A DNA stretch of 42,480 bases, from NCBI GenBank assembly GCA_018433865.1, contig JAHDQJ010000028.1, forward strand, positions 1 through 42,480, in the 5' to 3' direction. This document shows, piece after piece, positions 13,523-20,384 of the stretch. Position 1 is the stretch's first letter. Each line of letters opens with the position of its first letter. This DNA comes from Spirochaetales bacterium (GTDB taxonomy: Bacteria; Spirochaetota; Spirochaetia; Sphaerochaetales; Sphaerochaetaceae). The notes beneath the pieces are model-generated. The model did no database searches and was not told the DNA's origin. It worked only from the letters and a program-made list of their open reading frames with translations. The translations under genes were made by a program, and so were the position numbers.

Positions 13523-16396
13523 ATGAAATCCATCAGCGTGGACATCGAATCGTATTCCTCAATCAACCTCGCCAAGAGTGGAGTCTACCGCTATTGCGAG
13601 GCCTCCGACTTCGAGATCCTCCTGTTCGGCTACAGCGTCGATGGCGGACCGGTGCAGGTGGTCGATCTCGCCCGGGGAGAGAGGATACCTCGAGAAATTA
13701 TCGAAGCGCTTACCGATCCCAGCGTGGGAAAGTGGGCGTTCAACGCTGCCTTCGAGCGCATCTGCCTCTCGCGGTTCCTCGGAATGCCGACCGGCACGTA
13801 TCTCGATCCGTCCTCCTGGCGATGCACGATGGTATGGTCGGCGTACCTGGGGCTGCCGCTGTCGCTCATGGGCGTCGGTACGGTGCTGAAGCTCGAAAAG
13901 AGGAAGCTCGCCTCAGGCAAGGACCTGATCAGGTATTTCTGCACTCCGTGCGCGCCCACAGTCGCAAACGGCAAGCGGACACGCAACCACCCCTCCCATG
14001 CTCCCGACAAATGGAAGCTGTTCATCGAGTACAACAAGCGCGACGTGGAAGTCGAGCTCGCCATAGACAAACGCCTTTCAACCTATCCCGTTCCCGATGC
14101 CATCTGGGATGAGTACCACCTGGACCAACGCATCAACGACCGGGGTGTATTGATCGACAGGGGACTCGTGCGGAGTGCCATCGAGATGGACCGTACATCC
14201 CGTCAGGAGCTGATGGCGCGCATGAAGGCCATCACCGACCTGGAGAATCCCAACTCGGTGTCGCAGGTGAAGACCTGGCTTGCCGACAACGGCCTCGAGG
14301 TCGATTCGCTGGGCAAGAAGGATGTGATCTCCGCTTTGGATGGTGCTCCGCGTGAGATCAGGGAAGTGCTCGAGCTCAGGTTGCAGCTGGCAAAGTCGTC
14401 GGTGAAAAAGTACCAGGCGATGGAGCATGCCGTCTGCTGTGATGGCCGTGCACGGGGCATGTTCCAGTTCTACGGGGCATCACGAACCGGGCGATGGTCG
14501 GGAAGATTGATACAGATGCAGAACCTTCGGCGCAACAGCATCGAGGACCTCGCCGAAGCCCGGACCCTGGTGAAGAGCGGTGACTACGAGGCGGTGAAGC
14601 TGCTCTATGGCGATGTGCCCGATACGCTTTCCCAGCTGGTAAGGACAGCCTTCATTCCCAGGAAAGGATATCGCTTCATCGTCTCCGACTTCTCGGCGAT
14701 CGAAGCGAGGGTGCTATCGTGGCTCGCCGGAGAGACCTGGCGCATGGATATCTTCGCCGAGGATGGGGACATCTACTGTGCCACAGCCTCGCGCATGTTC
14801 CACTGCGAGGTCACCAAATACGGGGAGAACGGACACCTTCGTCAAAAAGGCAAGCAGGCCGAGCTCGCCTGTATCGCAGAAGGCCAGCTGGTACTTACCA
14901 ATCAAGGACTGGTTCCAATCGAACAGGTCACAACCAGTCATCTCCTTTGGGACGGAGAGGATTGGGTAACGCACGAGGGCGTGATCGACAAGGGAATTGG
15001 GGAGGCAATCACCTATGGGGGACTTACAGCAACAGCAGACCATCTTGTGTGGATCGAGGGGGAACCGGAGCCGGTACACCTTGGAATCGCCGCCGCCCGC
15101 GGCTCACGTCTCGTACAAACCGGAGATGGTGGGAAAGCGATACGGTTGGGTCCGGATAGTGTCACCGGAGAAACGGTGGAATGCCAGGAGGAACCATTGC
15201 TATGTGCTCACCCAGTGCGAAGGATGCCGCAGCATTCAGTGGCAGCTCCTATCGAACCTGACCCAGGGCAAGTCCAAGGGATGCCAGCGGTGCTCCCAGC
15301 CGAGGGCGATTCCGCTATGGCTCGATCGGAGACTCACGGCCGCGAAGCAGCGATGCGAAAATCCGAAGGACGGTGGGTATCACAATTACGGGGCACGGGG
15401 CATACGTTTCGCGTTTTCCAGCGTGAAGGAGGCAGGGTTGTACCTTCTGGGAGAATTCGGACTGCCGGACAAGGAGATGGAGATAGACCGCATCGACAAC
15501 GACAAGGACTACGAAGCTGGCAATTTGCGGTTTGTCACCCACTCGGAAAACAACCAAAACAAACGCAACACCGTCCTGAGCGAATTCAAACAGGAGTACT
15601 GGCCATACGCAAGACCGGTAGTCATTCGAAAGCTCTCTGCCGGTGTGAGCAGGACGGGCATCATCGAGGATGCCATGAAGGCTGTCACGGAGAGAAGGAA
15701 AAACTGGCGGATAATCAGCGCACGGTTGGACTTTATGACATTCGTAATGCCGGAGAGCATCACCGTTTTACCGTATCGGGCATCCTCGTGCACAACTGCG
15801 GATACGGCGGATCAGTCGGAGCCCTCAAGGCAATGGGAGCGCTCGAGTCCGGCATGACCGAGGATGAGCTCAAGCCCCTGGTGGATGCCTGGCGCCAGTC
15901 CAACCCTAACATCGTCAAGCTCTGGTGGGATGTGGACAAAGCAGCCATGGATGCGGTCAGGGAGGGAATCTCCACCGAGATCCACAATCTCACGTTTTCC
16001 TACGAGGGCAACGGGCTGTTCATCACCCTCCCCTCTGGCAGGAGACTCGCCTACGTAAGGCCGAAAATCGAAACCAACGACTTCGGTAGCGATTGCATCA
16101 CCTACGAGGGAACGGGATCCACCAAGAAGTGGGAGCGCATCGGGACATTTGGTGGAAAGTTGGTGGAAAATCTTTGTCAGAGCATCAGCCGCGACTTGCT
16201 GTGCCACGCCATGCAGCAGCTCGAGGCGTGTGGCTGCCGCATCGTGATGCACATCCACGACGAGGTGGTCATCGAGGCTCCCAAGAACATGGACGTGCAA
16301 GACGTCTGCCACCGCATGAGCAGCACCCCGCCATGGGCACAGGGGTTGCATCTCAACGCGGACGGCTACGAGACCGATTTCTACAGGAAGGATTGA
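13523..16396 (+). CDS. Family A DNA polymerase interrupted by an intein
   Basis: The start ATG 13523 follows CGGAGG. The precursor is 957 residues; removal of the 309-residue intein leaves 648, the usual size for this phage polymerase. The N-terminus holds a 3'-5' exonuclease: SVDIESYS (Exo I), FNAAFERICLS (Exo II) and YNKRDVEVEL (Exo III). The polymerase domain shows GASRTGRWSGRLIQMQNL, motif A IVSDFSAIEARVLSW, motif B split as KQAELA/CGYGGSVGALK, and motif C MHIHDEVVIE. It replicates the phage genome. The intein lies inside the nucleotide-binding O-helix, so the unspliced protein should be inactive. A second reading frame inside the intein encodes an HNH nuclease (separate entry). Confidence 0.93.
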   Translation: MKSISVDIESYSSINLAKSGVYRYCEASDFEILLFGYSVDGGPVQVVDLARGERIPREIIEALTDPSVGKWAFNAAFERICLSRFLGMPTGTYLDPSSWRCTMVWSAYLGLPLSLMGVGTVLKLEKRKLASGKDLIRYFCTPCAPTVANGKRTRNHPSHAPDKWKLFIEYNKRDVEVELAIDKRLSTYPVPDAIWDEYHLDQRINDRGVLIDRGLVRSAIEMDRTSRQELMARMKAITDLENPNSVSQVKTWLADNGLEVDSLGKKDVISALDGAPREIREVLELRLQLAKSSVKKYQAMEHAVCCDGRARGMFQFYGASRTGRWSGRLIQMQNLRRNSIEDLAEARTLVKSGDYEAVKLLYGDVPDTLSQLVRTAFIPRKGYRFIVSDFSAIEARVLSWLAGETWRMDIFAEDGDIYCATASRMFHCEVTKYGENGHLRQKGKQAELACIAEGQLVLTNQGLVPIEQVTTSHLLWDGEDWVTHEGVIDKGIGEAITYGGLTATADHLVWIEGEPEPVHLGIAAARGSRLVQTGDGGKAIRLGPDSVTGETVECQEEPLLCAHPVRRMPQHSVAAPIEPDPGQVQGMPAVLPAEGDSAMARSETHGREAAMRKSEGRWVSQLRGTGHTFRVFQREGGRVVPSGRIRTAGQGDGDRPHRQRQGLRSWQFAVCHPLGKQPKQTQHRPERIQTGVLAIRKTGSHSKALCRCEQDGHHRGCHEGCHGEKEKLADNQRTVGLYDIRNAGEHHRFTVSGILVHNCGYGGSVGALKAMGALESGMTEDELKPLVDAWRQSNPNIVKLWWDVDKAAMDAVREGISTEIHNLTFSYEGNGLFITLPSGRRLAYVRPKIETNDFGSDCITYEGTGSTKKWERIGTFGGKLVENLCQSISRDLLCHAMQQLEACGCRIVMHIHDEVVIEAPKNMDVQDVCHRMSSTPPWAQGLHLNADGYETDFYRKD
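14870..15796 (+). mobile_element. Intein in polymerase motif B (309 residues)
   Basis: The in-frame insertion begins at Cys1 (codon 14870-14872; block A CIAEGQLVLTNQGLVPIEQV). Block B is GLTATADHLVWIE. It ends with block F VGLYDIRNAGEHHRFTV and block G ILVHN, followed by Cys+1 (15797-15799). All residues needed for splicing are visible: Cys1, the block B TxxH pattern, the terminal HN and the Cys nucleophile. The splicing N-part is ~85 residues and the C-part ~30. Between them frame 0 gives ~195 residues rich in Arg, Gly, His and Gln with no recognisable fold. That segment corresponds to the HNH nuclease read in frame +1. The linker is therefore unlikely to be a conventional in-frame endonuclease domain. 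Confidence 0.92.
15126..15857 (+). CDS. HNH homing endonuclease nested out of frame in the intein
   Basis: In the +1 frame relative to the polymerase, MVGKRYGWVRIVS begins a complete phage-type HNH protein. It has a zinc-binding knuckle (CEGC at 31-34, CQRC at 53-56), then RCENPKDGGYHNYGARGIRF (~76-95), and the catalytic HNH-like core DRIDNDKDYEAGNLRF with THSENNQNKRN (121-148). This is the family of free-standing and intron-borne endonucleases seen in phages. It is not the LAGLIDADG type usual in inteins. Homology begins at the Met at 15126, but its GGAG abuts the ATG. An in-frame ATG at 15015 has a well-spaced GGGGAGG (14999-15005) and may be the real start. The frame continues to 15857, through intein blocks F and G and 58 bases of downstream polymerase sequence. 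Recognisable homology fades near 15715. Confidence 0.82.
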   Translation: MVGKRYGWVRIVSPEKRWNARRNHCYVLTQCEGCRSIQWQLLSNLTQGKSKGCQRCSQPRAIPLWLDRRLTAAKQRCENPKDGGYHNYGARGIRFAFSSVKEAGLYLLGEFGLPDKEMEIDRIDNDKDYEAGNLRFVTHSENNQNKRNTVLSEFKQEYWPYARPVVIRKLSAGVSRTGIIEDAMKAVTERRKNWRIISARLDFMTFVMPESITVLPYRASSCTTADTADQSEPSRQWERSSPA

Positions 16397-16398
16397 AC

Positions 16399-16818
16399 AT
16401 GAACATACGCAACAAGGAAGGATACATGGACAGGACAGCACATGAGGCCATCACGGCCATCGAAAGAAAAGCGAAGCTGCGATTCGATTACCACCCCATG
16501 GTGTACATCTGCTCGCCGTATGCCGGGGACATCGAGGTTAACATACGCAACGCACGGCGCTACAGCCGCCATGCGGTCAGCAAGGGATACCTGCCGGTCA
16601 CCCCGCACCTGCTCTACCCACAGTTCCTCGACGACAGCCTGCAAAGCGAACGAGAGCTGGGCCTGTTCTTCGGCCTGGTGCTCATGGGCAAATGCTCCGA
16701 GGTGTGGGTATTCGGCGAACACATCAGCACGGGCATGCGATTGGAGATCGACCGGGCTCGCTTCAAGGGGTACACCATCAGGTTTTTCAGCAGCGAATGC
16801 GAAGAGCTTCGGAGATGA
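16399..16818 (+). CDS. DUF4406/deoxyribosyltransferase-like protein
   Basis: MVYICSPYAGDIEVNIRNARRYSR, then YLPVTPHLLYPQFLDD and CSEVWVFGEHISTGMRLEIDRA match the nucleoside 2-deoxyribosyltransferase-like fold (DUF4406/DUF7768). A Glu in the GEHISTGMRLEI loop would be the candidate nucleophile. Such phage proteins are thought to act on nucleotides or nucleotide signals, but the substrate is unknown. Two in-frame starts are possible: ATG 16399, after AGGAAGG overlapping the end of the polymerase gene, and ATG 16426, after AAGGAAGG. I use the first. The gene lies immediately behind the polymerase, which supports a nucleotide-metabolism role. Confidence 0.75.
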   Translation: MNIRNKEGYMDRTAHEAITAIERKAKLRFDYHPMVYICSPYAGDIEVNIRNARRYSRHAVSKGYLPVTPHLLYPQFLDDSLQSERELGLFFGLVLMGKCSEVWVFGEHISTGMRLEIDRARFKGYTIRFFSSECEELRR

Positions 16819-16917
16819 CACCGACGGATGGGAGGCCGGGGTTGCATAAAAAGGTTTTGCCTAAAAGTGTCACCAAGAGTGCCAGGCTGCGGGCAATCCT
16901 CCCAGACAGAAGCCGGT

Positions 16918-16951
16918 CCCCTGGCGATTGCCAGGGGGGGGGTACGGTTTT
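16918..16951 (+). repeat. Hairpin/G9/TACGGTTTT repeat, copy 2
   Basis: A perfect 8-bp stem CCCCTGGC-GATT-GCCAGGGG (16918-16937) runs into AGGGGGGGGGTACGGTTTT (16933-16951), identical over 19 bases to 10957-10975. It lies in the gap (16819-16978) between the deoxyribosyltransferase-like gene and the antirepressor. A 50-codon frame at 16815-16967 runs through it and is probably not a gene. Confidence 0.7.
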
Positions 16952-16978
16952 TGGGTATAGGGTATAGGAGATAAAATT

Positions 16979-17455
16979 TTGAAACCGGATGACATCACAC
17001 ATACGCCGCAGGGCATCCCCAGGGGAATGCGGATTCCCATCAGTCACCAGCAGCCCGTGCCCACCATCAGCGCAAGGGCGCTGCACCGAGCGTTGCAGGT
17101 GGCCGCGCGCTACCACGACTGGTTCTCACGCATGAGAGGCCACGGATTCGTCGAGGGGAAGGATTTCTTCACCACCTCTCGCGAAGATACCGGCGGTCGT
17201 CAGCGCTTAGACCACGCGATCACCATCACGATGGCCAAGGAGCTGTGCATGCTGCAGCGCTCGCCAGCCGGTCGCGAGTTCCGCAGATACTTCCTTGAAT
17301 GCAAGCAGGACTGGGAATCCCCGGACCGGCTCATCCAGCGTGCCATCGCCATCGTACGCGCGCGCTGTGCCGAGGCCGAGCGGCGCATCATGGCCGAATG
17401 CGGACTGCCCCGAGGCCTGACAGCCCTGCTCACAGGGCGCAAGGAGGACATCTGA
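16979..17455 (+). CDS. AntA/AntB-type phage antirepressor
   Basis: PTISARALHRALQVAARYHDWFSRMRGHGFVEGKDFF is the AntA/AntB antirepressor N-domain, and ITITMAKELCMLQRSPAGREFRRYFLECK is its usual continuation. These proteins bind a phage repressor and relieve repression. Here the likely target is the XRE repressor at 9,652-10,035. The frame opens with TTG 16979, preceded by AGGAG at ~10 bases; a later ATG (MRIPISHQQP) is the alternative start. The stop overlaps the start of the primase gene by one base, so the two are translationally coupled. Confidence 0.85.
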   Translation: MKPDDITHTPQGIPRGMRIPISHQQPVPTISARALHRALQVAARYHDWFSRMRGHGFVEGKDFFTTSREDTGGRQRLDHAITITMAKELCMLQRSPAGREFRRYFLECKQDWESPDRLIQRAIAIVRARCAEAERRIMAECGLPRGLTALLTGRKEDI

Positions 17456-19710
17456 TGGACATCACGCTGTACACCGCACCCTGCTCTGGCAATGCGAAGA
17501 ACTGCCATTACCACACCCGCGTCGATGTGACCACACCCGAAACCTTCGAAGAGGCGATACGCTTCGACCATGTGTGCGCCGCCTACCGGGACGGTTACCG
17601 CAGCGCTACCAACTTCCTGTCCTCCACCGTCGTGGTGATGGACTGCGACAACGACCACTCGGAGAGCCCGGACGATTGGATCACACCGAAAAAACTCACC
17701 GACGAGCTCGCCGACGTATCCTTCGCCCTCGCCCCGAGCAGGAACCACAACCTGCCCAAGGAGGGCAAGAGCGCGCGCCCGCGCTTCCATGCGTACTTCC
17801 CGATCCGCGAGATCACCGATGGCGATGCCTACGCACGCCTCAAGCGAGCCATCCACGCGCGCTACCCCTTTTTCGATGCGAACGCACTGGATGCGGCACG
17901 TTTCTTCTTCGGCTCGAGCCATGGCGGTGTCACCTGGCACGAGGGATGGCTGGACATCGACGAGACGCTCAGGGTGGAGCTGACGTCCGCAGCCGACCCC
18001 AGCCGTCCTGCGATCACCGCCGGCATGCGCAACACTACGCTCTCGCGCTTCGCGGGCAAGGTGCTCAAGCGCTATGGGGTCTCAGAACGCGCTCATGACA
18101 TCTTTCTGGAGGAGGCCGCCCGGTGCGACCCTCCGATGGAGGACGGTGAGCTCGACGCGATCTACAGCAGCGCGGTGAAGTTCGCAGCCCGTGTGCAGCA
18201 GCAGCCTGGGTACATCCCACCCGAGGCCTACAACGATGAGTTCAAGCTGTCGCTGAAGCCCGATGATTACTCCGACATCGGCCAGGCCAAGGTGCTGGTA
18301 CGCGAATACGCGGATGAGCTCAAGTACTCCGACGGCACCGACTACATCCGGTACAACGGCGAGTACTGGGTGGAATCCCGTCAACTGGCGCTGGGAGCTG
18401 CCGAGGAGTTCCTCGATCTCCAACTCGAGGATGCGCGTGACGAATACGCGGCAGCGCTGAAGGCATTGGTCGACCTTGGCATCGACGAAGCTGAAGTTGT
18501 CGCCGGAGGGAAAAAGTTCGAGGCCACCCTCTCAGGGGATGTCCTCATCGCCTACAGGCGTTATCTGGCGGCATCGACCTACAAGGCCTTCGTCATGAAG
18601 CGGCGCGACATGAAGTACGTCACCGGTGCGCTGCAGGCGGCCAAGCCCATGGTGCTCGTCGACGTGCAGGATCTGGATGGCGACCCGTTCCTGCTCAACA
18701 CTCCCGGTGCTACCTACGACCTACAACGCGGGTTGTCCAGCAAACGCGAACCCCGCTCCGAGGATCTCATCACCAAGCGCACGCTTTGCACTCCCGGTGA
18801 CAAGGGCATGCACGAATGGAACAAGGCGCTGGACCTGTTCTTCTGCAATGACCGGGATCTGATCGCATATGTGCAGCAGATCGTTGGTATCGCCGCGATC
18901 GGCAAGGTGTGCCTGGAGGCGCTCATCATCGCCTATGGCGAAGGAAGCAACGGAAAATCCACCTTCTGGAACTCCATATCGCGGGTGATGGGGACCTACA
19001 GCGGTGCCATCTCGGCCGATGCGCTGACCGCGGGGTGCAAGCGCAACATCAAGCCCGAGATAGCCGAGCTCAAGGGCAAGCGCCTGGTGATCTCATCCGA
19101 GCTCCAGGAGGGCACGAGGCTCAACACCTCGACGGCGAAGATCCTCAGCAGCACCGACGAGATCGAGGCGGAGAAGAAGTACAAGGACCCCTTCAAGTTC
19201 CGTCCCTCCCATACGGTGGTGCTCTACACGAACCACCTGCCGAAGGTCGGCGCCTGCGATGCGGGAACCTGGAGGCGTCTGATCGTCATTCCCTTCAACG
19301 CGCGCATCAGCGGCAGCGGGGATGTGAAGAACTACGCCGATCATCTGGTCGAGCATGCGGGTGAGACCATCATGGCATGGATCATCGAAGGTGCAAGGAC
19401 GGCGATCTCCCGCAGGTTCCATCTGCATGTGCCGCCATGCGTGCAGCAGGCGATCGACAAGTACCGGGAAAACAACGACTGGATGGGTACCTTCCTGGAG
19501 GACCGTTGCGAGGTGGGACCCGATCTCGAACAGCCGTCGGGGATTTTCTACCAGGAGTACCGCAACTACTGCAATCGCACCGGCGAGTACACACGCAGCA
19601 CGACCGACTTCTACGCGGCCCTCGAGTCGGTAGGATTCCACCGCAGGAAAACAAAACGGGGGATACTCATCCAAGGGCTGACCCTGAAGCCGCAGGAATA
19701 TCTGCCATAG
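17455..19710 (+). CDS. Primase-helicase (AEP-like N-domain, D5/SF3 helicase)
   Basis: ATG 17455 overlaps the preceding TGA and follows AAGGAGG. The 751-residue product starts with a primase-polymerase-like domain (~1-190) with VVVMDCDND (acidic metal-binding pair), ARPRFHAYFPI and ALDAARFFFGSSHGG. A central D5_N region follows. The SF3 helicase core then has Walker A AYGEGSNGKSTFW at ~492-504, Walker B KRLVISSELQEG at ~541-552, and sensor VVLYTNHLPKVG. It would load at the phage origin, unwind DNA and synthesise primers for the intein-bearing polymerase. The gene ends just before a tandemly duplicated hairpin region. Confidence 0.88.
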   Translation: MDITLYTAPCSGNAKNCHYHTRVDVTTPETFEEAIRFDHVCAAYRDGYRSATNFLSSTVVVMDCDNDHSESPDDWITPKKLTDELADVSFALAPSRNHNLPKEGKSARPRFHAYFPIREITDGDAYARLKRAIHARYPFFDANALDAARFFFGSSHGGVTWHEGWLDIDETLRVELTSAADPSRPAITAGMRNTTLSRFAGKVLKRYGVSERAHDIFLEEAARCDPPMEDGELDAIYSSAVKFAARVQQQPGYIPPEAYNDEFKLSLKPDDYSDIGQAKVLVREYADELKYSDGTDYIRYNGEYWVESRQLALGAAEEFLDLQLEDARDEYAAALKALVDLGIDEAEVVAGGKKFEATLSGDVLIAYRRYLAASTYKAFVMKRRDMKYVTGALQAAKPMVLVDVQDLDGDPFLLNTPGATYDLQRGLSSKREPRSEDLITKRTLCTPGDKGMHEWNKALDLFFCNDRDLIAYVQQIVGIAAIGKVCLEALIIAYGEGSNGKSTFWNSISRVMGTYSGAISADALTAGCKRNIKPEIAELKGKRLVISSELQEGTRLNTSTAKILSSTDEIEAEKKYKDPFKFRPSHTVVLYTNHLPKVGACDAGTWRRLIVIPFNARISGSGDVKNYADHLVEHAGETIMAWIIEGARTAISRRFHLHVPPCVQQAIDKYRENNDWMGTFLEDRCEVGPDLEQPSGIFYQEYRNYCNRTGEYTRSTTDFYAALESVGFHRRKTKRGILIQGLTLKPQEYLP

Positions 19711-19716
19711 ACCCGC

Positions 19717-19900
19717 ATGGACCGAAAAGGTGCAGGTCGAGCAGGTCATAACCATAACTACGCATATAGGGTTTTTTTAGGGAAAAAAGAGCCTATAGGG
19801 GGTTTTAGGAATTGACCTTCTACACCTGCACCTCTGCCCTGATGGAGAACGAGCATGCTTGAGAAAGAGATCGAACTGCAGCTGGTGAAAGCTGTGAGAA
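19717..19900 (+). repeat. Tandem duplication, upstream copy
   Basis: This segment and 19963-20150 are ~246 bp apart and share long near-identical runs, including 27 identical bases ending ACTACGCATATAGGG and the start of a nuclease gene. Each copy contains a hairpin: TATAGG with CCTATA, and an inner T-run pairing with an A-run (19765-19797 here). Drift between copies shows the duplication is not recent. Confidence 0.8.
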
Positions 19901-20136
19901 TGGTGGGATGTCGATCGAAAAACCAGACGATCGGATCATCCGGGACAGCGGGAATTTCTGGAATGGACCGAAAAGGTGTAGGTCGTGCTAGTCATAACCA
20001 TAACTACGCATATAGGGATTTTTTAGGGAAAAAACAGCCTATAGGGGGTTTTACGGATAGACCATCATCGACTGTCACCCACGATCCTGACGGAGAAGCA
20101 CAATGCTTGAACAAGAGATCGAACTGCAGCTGGTGA
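19855..20136 (+). pseudogene. Truncated duplicate of VRR-NUC gene start
   Basis: The first ~18 residues (MLEKEIELQLVKAVRMVG) copy the beginning of the VRR-NUC gene at 20103 (MLEQEIELQLVRAVKKKG). After that the frame runs into unrelated sequence of the duplicated spacer and ends over the start of the real gene. No nuclease motif is present, so this is a by-product of the tandem duplication. A short peptide could still be made, since the ATG keeps its upstream context. Confidence 0.75.
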
Positions 20137-20150
20137 GAGCTGTGAAAAAG
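19963..20150 (+). repeat. Tandem duplication, downstream copy
   Basis: Second copy of the duplicated spacer, hairpin (20011-20043: TATAGG, T-run, A-run, CCTATA) and nuclease gene start. The hairpin followed by GGGGGTTTT may terminate or slow early transcription between the primase and the nuclease/helicase genes. Duplication would then double this control point. Confidence 0.8.
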
Positions 20151-20384
20151 AAGGGAGGCCGGGCGGTGAAGTTCATGAGCCCCGGCTTTGACGGGATGCC
20201 CGACCGCCTGGTGCTGCTGCCCGGTAGCAAATGCGGCTTCGTGGAAGTGAAGGCCCCGGGCAAGAAGCCGAGGGCACTCCAAGTGGTAAGGATTGAAATG
20301 TTGAGAGCTCTGGGCTTCAAGGCATACGTCCTGGATGCCATAGGGCAGATAGAGGAGATCATCAATGACATACGCACCGCATGA
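20103..20384 (+). CDS. VRR-NUC domain nuclease
   Basis: A 93-residue single-domain VRR-NUC protein: LEQEIELQLVRAV, then SPGFDGMPDRLVLLPGSKCGFVEVKAPGKKP and LRALGFKAYVLDAIGQIEEII. D in MPDRLV, E-V-K in FVEVK and the preceding Gly turn form the PD-(D/E)xK active site. Phage VRR-NUC proteins resemble a minimal FAN1-like or Holliday-junction-type nuclease and typically sit directly before a SNF2 helicase, as here (20-base overlap). They are expected to resolve branched DNA during replication or before packaging. Confidence 0.88.
   Translation: MLEQEIELQLVRAVKKKGGRAVKFMSPGFDGMPDRLVLLPGSKCGFVEVKAPGKKPRALQVVRIEMLRALGFKAYVLDAIGQIEEIINDIRTA

Noticed and set aside
14870-15857. Simple frameshift error explanation for the intein nuclease
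   Set aside because: It would need two exactly compensating indels, while both frames are fully open and HNH homology starts at a Met where free-standing relatives start. Kept only as a test to be made on raw reads.
16815-16967. 50-codon gene after the deoxyribosyltransferase-like gene
   Set aside because: The frame overlaps by ATGA but has no spaced ribosome site, and its second half is the repeated hairpin/G-tract element.
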